From DATBQN01 sp963755825 (GTDB taxonomy: Bacteria > Acidobacteriota > Thermoanaerobaculia > Multivoradales > UBA5704): a stretch of DNA of 64,000 nt. Where the stretch lies: positions 1,178,001 through 1,242,000 of the forward strand of contig CAVWLA010000001.1 of the NCBI GenBank assembly GCA_963755825.1, written 5' to 3'. The translations under genes were made by a program, and so were the position numbers. The notes under the pieces are model-generated. The model was given only the letters and a program-made list of their open reading frames with translations. It was not told where the DNA came from and searched no databases. Positions 43,045 through 52,531 of this stretch are shown here, in pieces. Position 1 is the first letter of the stretch; every line of letters begins with the position of its first letter.

Positions 43045-44982
43045 CTAGCTGCTCGCCACCGGCCGCGGCTTGGCGAGCGGCACCGCCACCGGCTTGGCCT
43101 CGGCATCGGCCGAGCCGAACGCCCTCGCCGGCTGGTGATGCTCCGCCGGCTTCAGGATGCCGCTCTCCAGCCACTCGTGCTGGCCGGAGAGCACGCGCTG
43201 GCCGACGCAGTACTTGAACGCGTCGTCGTTCGACCACAGCAGGCGGAAGAGCTGGTTGACCTTGCGACGGGTGTCGCGGCAGAAGAGGTCGGCGAGCTCG
43301 CGCGCGGCGCCGGCGGCGGAGTCGCCGCGATCGGCCATCGACTGCGCCCGCGCCACCGACGCCGCCATGGCGAAGAGCTCGTTGGCGATATCGACGAGGC
43401 GGAAGAGGAAGCCCTGCTTGTTCTGCAGCTTGCCCTGGTGGACGACCATGCCGTGGAAGATCTGCCGCGCCAGCCGCCGCGAGCTGCGGTCGACGAAGCG
43501 GAGATGGGGCGCCAGGTCGCCGAACTCGGCGAAGCGCGGCCACCGCCCCCAGCCGAGCCAGCGGCTGGGATACCAGGTGCCGTAGAAGGCGGCGATCTGG
43601 GGCAGCTCGCCGAGCTTCTCGGCGGCCGGCTTCTCGGGGTCGATCAGGGCGCCGGCGACCTGCAGGTGCTTGTCCACCGCCTCGCGCGCGATGAACAGGT
43701 GCATGATCTCCGACGAGCCCTCGAAGATGCGGTTGATGCGGCAGTCGCGCATCAGCCGCTCGACGCCGATCGGGATTCTCGCCGCGGGCGGCGAGCGAGC
43801 GCTCGGTCTCGTAGCCGCGGCCGCCGCGGATCTGCATGCGTGTCGTCGACGATCTCCCAGGCGCGCTCGGTGTTCCACTCCTTGCGGCCGCCGCCTCGAG
43901 GCGGATGTCGTGGCCGCCGCGGTCCGCCAGCCGGCGGCGAGATCGGCGATCGACTCCATGGCGTAGGTGGTCGCCGCCATGTCGGCGAGCTTGTGGGCGA
44001 TCGCCTCGTGCTTGCCGATCGGCTGGCCCCACTGCACGCGCTCCTCCGCCCACTGGCGGCAGATGTCGAGGCAGAGCTTGGCGCTGCCGACGCGAGCCGT
44101 CGCGGGCAGCGTCAGGCGGCCGGTGTTCAGGGTGGCGAGGGCGATCTTCAGCCCGCGGCCCTCGTCGCCGATGAGGTTCTCCGCCGGCACCCGAACGTTC
44201 TCGAAGCTGATGACGCCGTTGGCGAGGGCGCGCAGGCCCATGAAGTGGCAGCGGTGCTCGACCTCGACGCCCGGCCAGCTCATCTCGACGACGAAGGCGC
44301 TGATCGCCTTGCTCTTGGGATCGCGCGCCATCACCACCAGGAGCTCGGCGAGGGTGCCGTTGGTGCACCACAGCTTCTCGCCGTTCAGGATGTAGTGCAC
44401 CCTGCGGCGTCTTCTCGCGCCGAGGTCTGCAGCCGCGCCGGGTCGGAGCCCACCTGCGGCTCGGTGAGCGCGAAGGCGGAGATCGCGCCCGCGGCGCAGC
44501 GCGGCAGGTACTTCTGCTTCAGCGACTCGGAGCCGAACAGCTTCACCGGCTGCGGCACGCCGATCGACTGGTGCGCCGAGAGCAGCGCCGATGAGGTTGC
44601 CGTCGACGCTGCCGAGCAGCTGCATCACCTTCTGGTACTCGACATTGGTGAAGCCGAGGCCGCCGTATTTCTTGGGGATCTTCATGCCGAAGGCGCCCAG
44701 CTTGCGCAGGCCGTCGACGACGTGCTCCGGGTACTCGCCGGTGGCGTCGATCTCCACCGGGTCGACCTGGTCGGTGATGAACTCCTTGAAGGCGCGGTAG
44801 AAGGCGGTGAACTCGGGCCGCTCCTCGCCCTGGAAGGGGAACGGATAGATGAGGTCGAGGCGAAACGTGCCGAGGAACATCTCGCGCAGGAAGCTCGGCT
44901 GCTTCCACTCCTTCTCCCGCGAAGCTTCCGCCACCTTCATGGACTCGGCTTCGGTCACCTGATGCAGATCCTTGGTCGACAC
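43045..44982 (-). CDS. Acyl-CoA dehydrogenase, with several single-base frameshifts
   Basis: A ~645-residue FAD-dependent acyl-CoA dehydrogenase. Correct-frame motifs include FITDQVDPVEID, KKYGGLGFTN, YILNGEKLWCTNG, IGDEGRGL and FEGSSEIMHLF. Between about 44588 and 44400 the conserved ALTEPQVGSDPA block is only found in another frame (one extra and one missing base). Between about 43930 and 43775 four further single-base changes hide MQIRGGRGYETERS. The frame stays open because GC-rich DNA has few stops. Either the assembly is locally wrong or the gene is freshly decayed; conserved codons between the shifts favour error. The GTG start has GGGGGAG upstream. First gene of an operon with the quinone reductase and FkbM genes. 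Confidence 0.82.
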   Translation of the reverse strand: MSTKDLHQVTEAESMKVAEASREKEWKQPSFLREMFLGTFRLDLIYPFPFQGEERPEFTAFYRAFKEFITDQVDPVEIDATGEYPEHVVDGLRKLGAFGMKIPKKYGGLGFTNVEYQKVMQLLGSVDGNLIGAALGAPVDRRAAAGEAVRLRVAEAEVPAALRRGRDLRLRAHRAAGGLRPGAAADLGARRRRRVHYILNGEKLWCTNGTLAELLVVMARDPKSKAISAFVVEMSWPGVEVEHRCHFMGLRALANGVISFENVRVPAENLIGDEGRGLKIALATLNTGRLTLPATARVGSAKLCLDICRQWAEERVQWGQPIGKHEAIAHKLADMAATTYAMESIADLAAGWRTAAATTSASRRRPQGVEHRARLGDRRRHACRSAAAAATRPSARSPPAARIPIGVERLMRDCRINRIFEGSSEIMHLFIAREAVDKHLQVAGALIDPEKPAAEKLGELPQIAAFYGTWYPSRWLGWGRWPRFAEFGDLAPHLRFVDRSSRRLARQIFHGMVVHQGKLQNKQGFLFRLVDIANELFAMAASVARAQSMADRGDSAAGAARELADLFCRDTRRKVNQLFRLLWSNDDAFKYCVGQRVLSGQHEWLESGILKPAEHHQPARAFGSADAEAKPVAVPLAKPRPVASS

Positions 44983-45056
44983 GGTTCGTTCTCCCCCTTG
45001 GGAATGGGCTGCGGTCCCCCTGCGGCGTTCTCGGGCTTATGCCGCAGTGCGACGTA

Positions 45057-45062
45057 ATTCTA
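45057..45062 (-). promoter_or_regulatory. -10 box TAGAAT of the acyl-CoA dehydrogenase operon
   Basis: GCTAGAATT on the minus strand, 74 nt before GTG 44982, identical in core to the amidase -10. Confidence 0.35.
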
Positions 45063-45089
45063 GCATAGGGGGCCGGCGAGGGCCCCCGG

Positions 45090-45509
45090 CTAGTGCCGGG
45101 CCGCCTCGGCGACGGCGGCGAAGAAGCGCCGCAGGGTTGCCGACCCTTCGGCAAACTCGCGATGGAGCCGCTCGTGATCGACGTCGGCGTAGCCGTGGGC
45201 GATCCGCTGGCGCAATCCGACCGCGGCGCGCAGGCGGACCGCGAGCTCGCGGTCGATGCCGCCGCGCTCGGCGATGAGGTCGAAGGTCGACCCGATGTCC
45301 AAGGCCACCGGCCAGCCGGCGTCGGAGACCCAGTGGGCGCCGAGGTCGATGGCCTCCTGGATCGCCAGGAGCAGGTAAAAGCTCGCCAGATCGCGCCCCT
45401 GGACGTCCTCCAGGAACTCCCCGAGCGGGCGGTCGACGAGAGCGGCGGCCTGCTCGAGCCGCGCCGTGGCGCGGGCGAGATGCCGGCGGGCGACGTCAGG
45501 TCGGACCAT
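45090..45509 (-). CDS. hepT: HepT-like HEPN ribonuclease toxin
   Basis: A 139-residue helical HEPN (DUF86) protein. The RNase signature Rx4-6HxY is seen in RQRIAHGYADVD. HepT cleaves RNA and is held inactive by AMP added by its partner MntA. The gene overlaps the mntA-like gene by 14 bp, with the antitoxin first, the normal order of this toxin-antitoxin type. Confidence 0.88.
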   Translation of the reverse strand: MVRPDVARRHLARATARLEQAAALVDRPLGEFLEDVQGRDLASFYLLLAIQEAIDLGAHWVSDAGWPVALDIGSTFDLIAERGGIDRELAVRLRAAVGLRQRIAHGYADVDHERLHREFAEGSATLRRFFAAVAEAARH

Positions 45510-45903
45510 CGGCCACGCTGGCGCGGAGGCGCGCGATGGCCGCCTCCTCGATCTTTTTTGCCGTGGGAGCCCAGTCCCACCAGTCGATCATCGCGTGCAT
45601 CCGGAAGTCCGCCCAGGCGTGCGGCTGGAGCTCGACGAGGACGACGCCGTCGGTCGCGATCTCGAAACGGAGGAGGGGCGGCGACTCGTCGAGGACGACG
45701 AGATCGATGTCCCGCCGGGCGGCGCGGCCGAGCGCCGCCTCGACCTCTTGCCGCAGTGCGGCCGAATCGGGGTCGAGCCGGACACCGACGTCGACATCGC
45801 TCCCCGCTCGCTCGTCGCCGCGCGCCACTGAGCCGAAGACCACGGCGAGGCGCACCGCCGGAATCGCGGTGAGCGCTGCCCGCAGCTGGTCGACGAGGGA
45901 CAT
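45496..45903 (-). CDS. mntA: MntA-like minimal nucleotidyltransferase antitoxin
   Basis: A 135-residue nucleotidyltransferase with the GSx10DxD motif (GSVARGDERAGSDVDV) and a third acidic residue in DIDLVVLDE. MntA enzymes AMPylate the HepT toxin near its HxY motif. I chose ATG 45903 rather than 45912 because a TAAGAT box ends 7 nt before it and would overlap nothing coding. The pair is compact and could be mobile, but no transposase or attachment site is near. Confidence 0.87.
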   Translation of the reverse strand: MSLVDQLRAALTAIPAVRLAVVFGSVARGDERAGSDVDVGVRLDPDSAALRQEVEAALGRAARRDIDLVVLDESPPLLRFEIATDGVVLVELQPHAWADFRMHAMIDWWDWAPTAKKIEEAAIARLRASVADGPT

Positions 45904-45910
45904 CGGGATC

Positions 45911-45916
45911 ATCTTA
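45911..45916 (-). promoter_or_regulatory. -10 box TAAGAT of the mntA-hepT pair
   Basis: TAAGAT on the minus strand, then 7 nt, then ATG 45903. Confidence 0.35.
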
Positions 45917-45960
45917 CCGCCGCGACCGCGAGCCTGGCCGCTCGGTCGAGCCGCCCCGCC

Positions 45961-47298
<1,338 letters not shown>

Positions 47299-47309
47299 GG
47301 TGGGGCGGG

Positions 47310-47315
47310 ATTGTA
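47310..47315 (-). promoter_or_regulatory. -10 box TACAAT of asnS
   Basis: GGCTACAATCCCGCC on the minus strand. The box ends 11 nt before GTG 47298, leaving a leader of a few nt at most. Confidence 0.5.
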
Positions 47316-47356
47316 GCCTAAGTGCGCGAGTCCTGGCGGAGTGTAGGGGCGGCCTG

Positions 47357-47464
47357 GAAGAGCATTGTTCAGAGCCGGTCATGCCGTCGATCGGCGGAGC
47401 CGGTCCGGACCTGCTCGCCGCCGCGGGACGTCTCTGCAGCGGCACAGAAGAGCATTTTTCAGAA
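47357..47464. repeat. Two near-identical 18-bp repeats between asnS and rnc
   Basis: GAAGAGCATTGTTCAGAG at 47357-47374 and GAAGAGCATTTTTCAGAA at 47447-47464 differ at two positions. They lie in the 198-bp gap after rnc and before asnS. Function unknown. Confidence 0.45.
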
Positions 47465-47496
47465 GCAGCGCCGGCGTCCTCGCCGGCCCTTTTCTT

Positions 47497-48222
47497 CTAC
47501 TCGTTGACCTCGCTCTCCTCCTTCGGCAGGCTGCTCAAGGCCGCCGCCGCGGCGCGCTGCTCGGCGACCTTCTTGCTCGGCCCCTCGCCGCAGCCCGCCG
47601 CGGCGCCGTCGAGCCAGCACTCGACGGTGAAGAGCTTGCTGTGATCGGGTCCGGTCTCGCCGGTCAGCCGGTACTCGGGGAGCGGCAGGCCGCGGCCCTG
47701 CGCCAGCTCCTGGAGCCGGGTCTTCGAGTCGCCGCCGCCCGCCCGCGAGCGCTCGACGGCCGAGCCGGCGAGCGCCGCCTCGAGCATCGGCAGGATGACC
47801 TTGCGCGCCGGTCCCAGGCCGGCGTCCAGATAGACCGCCCCGAAGAGCGCCTCGAGCGAATCGGCGAGGAGCGACACCTTGGTGCGGCCGCCCGAGCGCT
47901 CCTCCCCCACCCCCAGCCGCAGCGCCGCGCCGAGCTCGATCCGCTCGGCGTAGGGCGCCAGGGCGCTCTTGCTGACGACATGGCCCTTGCGCTTCGAGAG
48001 GTCGCCCTCGGGGAGGTCCGGATGGCGCGCGTAGAGCCACTCCGAGGCCACCAGCCCGAGCACGGAATCGCCCAGGAACTCCAGTCGCTCGTAGTTCTCG
48101 GCGGCGCCGCTCTCGTTGGCGAACGAGCGGTGGGTGAGCGCCAGCTCGAGCAGCGCGGCGCTCTTGAACCGATGGCCGAGCCGCTTCTCGAGCGGAGTCG
48201 TCGAGCGGCGGAGCAGCGACAT
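47497..48222 (-). CDS. rnc: Ribonuclease III
   Basis: A 241-residue double-strand-specific endoribonuclease for rRNA and mRNA processing. The catalytic signature NYERLEFLGDSVLGL is at about residue 43, the second acidic cluster is in LLADSLEALFGAVYLD, and a double-stranded-RNA-binding domain ends the protein (SKKVAEQRAAAAAL). ATG 48222 follows a TACCAT box by 6 nt and gives the usual RNase III N terminus. Confidence 0.96.
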   Translation of the reverse strand: MSLLRRSTTPLEKRLGHRFKSAALLELALTHRSFANESGAAENYERLEFLGDSVLGLVASEWLYARHPDLPEGDLSKRKGHVVSKSALAPYAERIELGAALRLGVGEERSGGRTKVSLLADSLEALFGAVYLDAGLGPARKVILPMLEAALAGSAVERSRAGGGDSKTRLQELAQGRGLPLPEYRLTGETGPDHSKLFTVECWLDGAAAGCGEGPSKKVAEQRAAAAALSSLPKEESEVNE

Positions 48223-48228
48223 GAACGG

Positions 48229-48234
48229 ATGGTA
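48229..48234 (-). promoter_or_regulatory. -10-like box TACCAT of rnc
   Basis: GCTACCAT on the minus strand, then 6 nt, then ATG 48222. Confidence 0.3.
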
Positions 48235-48360
48235 GCAGGCGGGCGGGAGAGAAGGCTGCAGGCGCCAAGGGTCAGGCGCGGCGGAGAGAACTCCGCGGGT
48301 CGGGGGCCGCGATTCGCCGGCGTGGCCGACTCCTCTAGCGGTCGCCAATGCGCGGTGGTG

Positions 48361-48837
48361 TCACGAGCGGCCTTGCCGCCCTAGCCAATACTCACGGAAC
48401 GACCTCAAGCGCGGCAGAGACTCGAGGTCCTTGGCGCGGCCGCTCGCTTCCTTGCTCGCGATGATGTCGTCGAGGTGGCAGACCGAGAAACCTTCGACCT
48501 CGACGCGCCGCCGCCAGGCGTCCGCGAAGCGCTCGATGCCGTCTGGCGCGAAGATGAGGTCGAGGTCGAAAGGCCCATTCTTGAGCTGCACGAAGTCCTT
48601 GCCGCGCTCCACGTCTCCTGCCTGCCCGTCATCGAGGTCGAAACCCAGCTCGCGCAGGGCACCGACGATGGCCCGGCCGTTGTCGCGGCTCCTCTCCACG
48701 AAGAGGTCGGCGTCCTGAGTCGTGTCGGGGAAGCCGAGCAGGATCGCTCCCGACTTGCCGATGAAGAGATAGCGCACGCCATGCCGGGCGAAGGTGTCGC
48801 GGATCTCCTCGGCCTGCCGGTACTCAAACGTGCCCAT
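48361..48837 (-). CDS. Nucleotidyltransferase-fold protein, possible toxin-antitoxin member
   Basis: A 158-residue protein of the nucleotidyltransferase superfamily, like the AbiEii/DUF6036 group. The region YLFIGKSGAILLGFPDTTQDADLFVE matches the active-site helix and the DxD acidic pair; a third acid is in DLDLIF. It ends in a helical tail. It overlaps by 14 bp the small gene before it, the arrangement of a toxin-antitoxin pair, but neither partner's role is shown by the sequence. Confidence 0.75.
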   Translation of the reverse strand: MGTFEYRQAEEIRDTFARHGVRYLFIGKSGAILLGFPDTTQDADLFVERSRDNGRAIVGALRELGFDLDDGQAGDVERGKDFVQLKNGPFDLDLIFAPDGIERFADAWRRRVEVEGFSVCHLDDIIASKEASGRAKDLESLPRLRSFREYWLGRQGRS

Positions 48838-49057
48838 AGCCCAGCCAGTCCGGCAGATTCTCCTCGCACCAGCGGCGGTAATCGGCGGTGGTGTCGAAGG
48901 CGCGAAACGACGCGTCGTCCAAGACCGGCTTGTAGGTGTGGATGAAAGCGTAGCGGAAGCGGGTCGCCAGCGGCCGGCGGGCGGCGGCCTCGAACTCTTC
49001 CAGCCATTCCGCCGGAATGTCGCCCGATCCCGGCGGCCTAGATGGCTCAGAGCCCAT
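48824..49057 (-). CDS. Small unknown protein paired with a nucleotidyltransferase gene
   Basis: A 77-residue soluble protein of no family I know, rich in aromatic and charged residues (RFRYAFIHTYKPVLDD, YRRWCEENLPDW). A perfect TATAAT box ends 8 nt before its ATG, the best promoter in the window, and its 3' end overlaps the nucleotidyltransferase gene. The pair is likely one functional unit. Confidence 0.7.
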   Translation of the reverse strand: MGSEPSRPPGSGDIPAEWLEEFEAAARRPLATRFRYAFIHTYKPVLDDASFRAFDTTADYRRWCEENLPDWLGYGHV

Positions 49058-49065
49058 GGCTGGGG

Positions 49066-49071
49066 ATTATA
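49066..49071 (-). promoter_or_regulatory. -10 box TATAAT of the small gene/nucleotidyltransferase pair
   Basis: A perfect TATAAT on the minus strand, then 8 nt, then ATG 49057, so the start codon is about where transcription begins. Confidence 0.55.
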
Positions 49072-49130
49072 GATGTGTGCATCCCGCCCTGCCGTCGTCG
49101 AACGCAGCTAGCCGCTCCGCTTCCCACCCC

Positions 49131-50993
49131 TCACCGCCGCCCGAAGCGGCGCTCGAGGTCGGAGTCGGTCATCTGGAGGACGATGGGGCGGCCGTGGGGG
49201 CAGGCGTAGGGCTGCTCGGCGGCGAAGAGCTCGGCGACCAGGGCTTCCATCTCGATCGGCGACAGCGGATGGTGCATCTTGACCGCCGCCTTGCAGGCGA
49301 GGCTCGCGGCGAGGGCATCGAGCAGGCGGCCGCGGAGGTCGGCCGCCGCGGCTTCGCCGCGGTCGCCGCCGTCGCGCTCGCCGGCGAGGGTCGAGAGCAG
49401 CGCCTCGGCCTCGCCGAGGGCGAGGACGGCGGGGACCGCGGCGAGCGCCAGGGCGTTGCCGGAGAGCGGCTCGAGGCGGAAGCCGCAAGCGTCGAGGGCG
49501 GGCGCCAGCTCGACCAGGCGCAAGCGCTCGGCCGGCGCCAGCTCGAGGAGCAGCGGGTCGAGGAGGGCCTGCATCGGTGTCCGCTCGGCGGCCAGCGCGC
49601 GGCGGAGGCGCTCGTAGAGGATGCGCTCGTGCGCCACGTGCTGGTCGACGAGATAGAGGCCGTCCGGCCCCTCGAGGAGGAGGAGCGTCCCCTTGTACTG
49701 GCCGAGGAGGCGGAACGGCCGCACCTCGCCGCGGCGGCCGGAGAGCGGCACGGTGGGGCGGGCGAGCGGCGCATAGGAGGCGGCGGGGATCCGCCCCTGC
49801 TCGCCCCGGCCGGCGTCGTAGACCGCCGGCGGCTCGCCCACCTCCCCCGCGGCGGCGGGTCGGACGCTCCGCCAGATCGCCGGCGTCGGCGTGCCCAGAC
49901 CCTGCCAGGCGAAGGGGACGAAGGCCTCCGGCGGCGCCGCGGCGGCCGGCCGGCGGAGCGGCGCCGGCTCCTCGCCGCGGGCGCGGTCGAGGCCGCGCGT
50001 AAAGGCCCGCCCCAGGCGGTCGAGGAAGCCGCCGTCGCGGAAGCGCACCTCCGCCTTCTGCGGATGGACGTTGACGTCGACCGCCTCGGGCGGCAGATCG
50101 AGGAAGAGGAAGAGGGCCGGGAAATCGTCGCTCTTCCACCCCTCGCGGACGGCGCGGTAGAACGTCGCCAGGATGGCGCGGTCGCGCAGCAGCCGGCGGT
50201 TGACGAAGGTGAACTGGCGATGGCTGCGGCTGGTCTCGGCGGTGCCGACGAAGCCGGCGAGCGAGAGCGCGGCGCTGGGGCCGCTCTCCCCCGCCTCCGG
50301 CGGGATCTCGACCAGGCGGGCGGCGAAGTCGTGGCCGAAGATCTGCCCGATGCGCTCGCGCGCCGCGCGCGGATCGCCCTCGGCATGGCCGGAGGCGAGG
50401 GCGTCGAGGAGCGTGCGCCCCTCGTGCAGCACGCTGAAGCGCACCTCCGGCCAGGCGAGCGCGTAGCCCTGCACCACCTCCAGCGAGCGCCGCAGCTCGG
50501 TCTCGCCGGTCTTCAGGAACTTGCGCCGCGCCGGCACGTTGAAGAAGAGCGAGCGCACCTCGATCGTCGTGCCGCGCGGCCGCGCCAGCGGCTCGGCGGC
50601 CTGCACGCGGCTCCCCTCGATGTGCACCCGGCAGCCGTCGCCGGGCTGCTCGGCGGTGGTCAGCTCGACGCGCGCCACGGCGGCGATCGCCGCCAGCGCC
50701 TCGCCGCGGAAGCCGAGCGTCGCCACCTGCTCCAAGTCCTCGAAGCTGCCGATCTTGCTCGTCGCGTGGCGGTCGAAGGCGAGGAGTGCGTCGTCGCGCC
50801 CCATGCCGCAGCCGTCGTCGGCGACGGCGATGCGCGTGCGGCCGCCGCCGGCGAGCTCGACCCGCACCTCCGTGGCGCCGGCGTCGAGGGCGTTCTCGAC
50901 CAGCTCCTTGACCACCGAAGCCGGACGCTCCACCACCTCGCCGGCGGCGATCTGGCTCACCAGGTGATCGGAGAGGAGGCGGATGCGGTGCAC
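49131..50993 (-). CDS. mutL: DNA mismatch repair protein MutL
   Basis: A 620-residue protein with the GHKL ATPase domain: VSQIAAGEVVERP, ENALDAGAT, DDGCGM, RHATSKI and GFRGEAL, followed by the ribosomal S5-like fold and a C-terminal dimerisation domain. An endonuclease-like DQHVAHERI motif (usually DQHA) and a YACPHGRP motif are present, as in MutL proteins of species without MutH. The GTG start at 50993 lies 6 nt after a TAGAAT box. No mutS is near. Confidence 0.96.
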   Translation of the reverse strand: MHRIRLLSDHLVSQIAAGEVVERPASVVKELVENALDAGATEVRVELAGGGRTRIAVADDGCGMGRDDALLAFDRHATSKIGSFEDLEQVATLGFRGEALAAIAAVARVELTTAEQPGDGCRVHIEGSRVQAAEPLARPRGTTIEVRSLFFNVPARRKFLKTGETELRRSLEVVQGYALAWPEVRFSVLHEGRTLLDALASGHAEGDPRAARERIGQIFGHDFAARLVEIPPEAGESGPSAALSLAGFVGTAETSRSHRQFTFVNRRLLRDRAILATFYRAVREGWKSDDFPALFLFLDLPPEAVDVNVHPQKAEVRFRDGGFLDRLGRAFTRGLDRARGEEPAPLRRPAAAAPPEAFVPFAWQGLGTPTPAIWRSVRPAAAGEVGEPPAVYDAGRGEQGRIPAASYAPLARPTVPLSGRRGEVRPFRLLGQYKGTLLLLEGPDGLYLVDQHVAHERILYERLRRALAAERTPMQALLDPLLLELAPAERLRLVELAPALDACGFRLEPLSGNALALAAVPAVLALGEAEALLSTLAGERDGGDRGEAAAADLRGRLLDALAASLACKAAVKMHHPLSPIEMEALVAELFAAEQPYACPHGRPIVLQMTDSDLERRFGRR

Positions 50994-50999
50994 GGCGGG

Positions 51000-51005
51000 A
51001 TTCTA
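51000..51005 (-). promoter_or_regulatory. -10 box TAGAAT of mutL
   Basis: CGCTAGAAT on the minus strand, then 6 nt, then GTG 50993. Supports a leaderless GTG start. Confidence 0.5.
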
Positions 51006-51048
51006 GCGGCGGGAGAAGAAGGTGCAGCTGGGCACGCCCATTCTCGAT

Positions 51049-51156
51049 GTCATCCTGAGCGCAGCGAAGGATCTGGGGGAAGGAGCGCTCTAAATAATTA
51101 ACAGTCCTTCGCTTAGAGATTCCCCCGCCCAGATCCTTCGCTCCGCTCAGGATGAC
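51049..51156. repeat. Inverted-repeat element, MITE/REP-like
   Basis: Arms GTCATCCTGAGCGCAGCGAA... (from 51049) and its near-exact complement ending ...GCTCAGGATGAC (51156) can form a stem of about 30 bp with one mismatch, around an AT-rich centre (TAAATAATTAACAG) that is unlike its surroundings. The arm sequence is a repeat I know to be scattered widely in environmental bacterial genomes. No transposase is encoded inside. Confidence 0.75.
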
Positions 51157-51176
51157 AAGACAGGCGTCATCGCGAG

Positions 51177-51201
51177 GTGGGCGGAGACAGGCTCCGCCCA
51201 C
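51177..51201. terminator. GC-rich hairpin after ahcY
   Basis: GTGGGCGGAG, loop ACAGG, CTCCGCCCAC: a perfect 10-bp stem 26 bp beyond the ahcY stop. It has no U-run, so it may pause or protect the mRNA end rather than terminate. Confidence 0.4.
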
Positions 51202-51227
51202 ACACGATCGGGTCTACCGAACCTCTC

Positions 51228-52502
51228 CTAGGTGCCCTCTTCCCAGGTGTTGAGGTACTTCTCCTGCTCCGGCGTCAGGGTCGAGAGCTCGACCCCCATC
51301 GCCACCAGCTTCAGGCGCGCCACTTCGCGGTCGAGGTCCTCGGGGACGCGGTGGACGGAGAGCGAGAGGCGCTCCGGCGCCTTGGCGATCATCTCGGCGG
51401 CGAGCGCCTGGTTGGCGAAGCTCATGTCCATCACCGCCGCCGGATGGCCCTCGGCCGCCGCCAGGTTGATCAGCCGGCCCTCGCCGAGGAGGTTGATGCG
51501 GCGGCCGTCGCGCATCGTGTACTCCTCGACGAAGTTGCGCACCGTGCGCTTCCCCTTGGCGAGGTCGGCGAGCGCCGGGATGTCGATCTCGACGTCGAAG
51601 TGGCCGCTGTTGCAGACGATGGCGCCGTCGTTCATGGCCTCGAAGTGCGAGCGGGCGAGGACGTGCTTGTTGCCGGTGACGGTGACGAAGATGTCGCCGA
51701 TCGCCGCCGCCTGCTGGATCGACATGACGCGATAGCCGTCCATCAGCGCCTCGAGCGCGCGCACCGGGTTGACCTCGGTGACGATGACGTTGGCGCCGAG
51801 ACCCTCGGCGCGCGACGCGATGCCGCGGCCGCACCAGCCGTAGCCGACGACGACCAGCGTGCGGCCGGCGAGGAGGACGTTGGTCGAGCGGATGATGCCG
51901 TCGAGCGTGCTCTGGCCGGTGCCGTAGCGATTGTCGAAGAGGTGCTTGGTGTCGGCCTCGTTGACCGCCACGATGGGCAGCTTCAAGGCGCCGTCGCGGG
52001 CCATCGCCTTCAGGCGGATGACGCCGGTCGTCGTCTCCTCGGTGCCGCCGCGGATCTTGCTCAGGAGGTCGGTGCGCTCCTTGTGGATGAGCGACACCAG
52101 GTCGGCGCCGTCGTCCATCGTGATGTGGGGCTCGAAGTCGAGCGCCGCCGCGAGGTGCGCGTAGTAGGTCTTGTTGTCCTCGCCCTTGCGCGCATAGACC
52201 GAGATGCCGTAGTCCTCGGCGAGGCTCGCCGCGACGTCGTCCTGGGTCGACAGCGGGTTGCTGGCGCAGAGCACCACCTCGGCGCCGCCGGCTTTCAGCG
52301 TCCGCATCAGGTTGGCCGTCTCGCTGGTGACGTGGAGGCAGGCCGCGATGCGCTGCCCCTTCAACGGCTGCTCCTTCTCGAAGCGCTCGCGGATCAGGGT
52401 GAGCACCGGCATGTTCTGGTCGGCCCACTCGATGCGCAGGCGGCCGGCGCCGGCGAGAGCGAGATCGGTGACGTCGGAGGGGACGCTGGTCTGGGTGGTC
52501 AT
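51228..52502 (-). CDS. ahcY: Adenosylhomocysteinase
   Basis: A 424-residue NAD-dependent enzyme that splits S-adenosylhomocysteine to adenosine and homocysteine, removing the inhibitor made by every methyl transfer. It shows HVTSETANLMRTL, NNRYGTGQS-like DNRYGTGQS, the NAD motif VVVGYGWCGRG and CNSGHFDVEI. It sits 29 bp downstream of metK, giving a metK-ahcY pair for SAM recycling. Confidence 0.96.
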   Translation of the reverse strand: MTTQTSVPSDVTDLALAGAGRLRIEWADQNMPVLTLIRERFEKEQPLKGQRIAACLHVTSETANLMRTLKAGGAEVVLCASNPLSTQDDVAASLAEDYGISVYARKGEDNKTYYAHLAAALDFEPHITMDDGADLVSLIHKERTDLLSKIRGGTEETTTGVIRLKAMARDGALKLPIVAVNEADTKHLFDNRYGTGQSTLDGIIRSTNVLLAGRTLVVVGYGWCGRGIASRAEGLGANVIVTEVNPVRALEALMDGYRVMSIQQAAAIGDIFVTVTGNKHVLARSHFEAMNDGAIVCNSGHFDVEIDIPALADLAKGKRTVRNFVEEYTMRDGRRINLLGEGRLINLAAAEGHPAAVMDMSFANQALAAEMIAKAPERLSLSVHRVPEDLDREVARLKLVAMGVELSTLTPEQEKYLNTWEEGT

Positions 52503-52531
52503 ATGTGCTCCGTGGATAAGGTCCGATGGAT

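Noticed and set aside
43045..44982. Calling the acyl-CoA dehydrogenase a definite pseudogene
   Set aside because: All shifts are single bases with conserved codons in between, and the frame has no stop, so sequence error is at least as likely.
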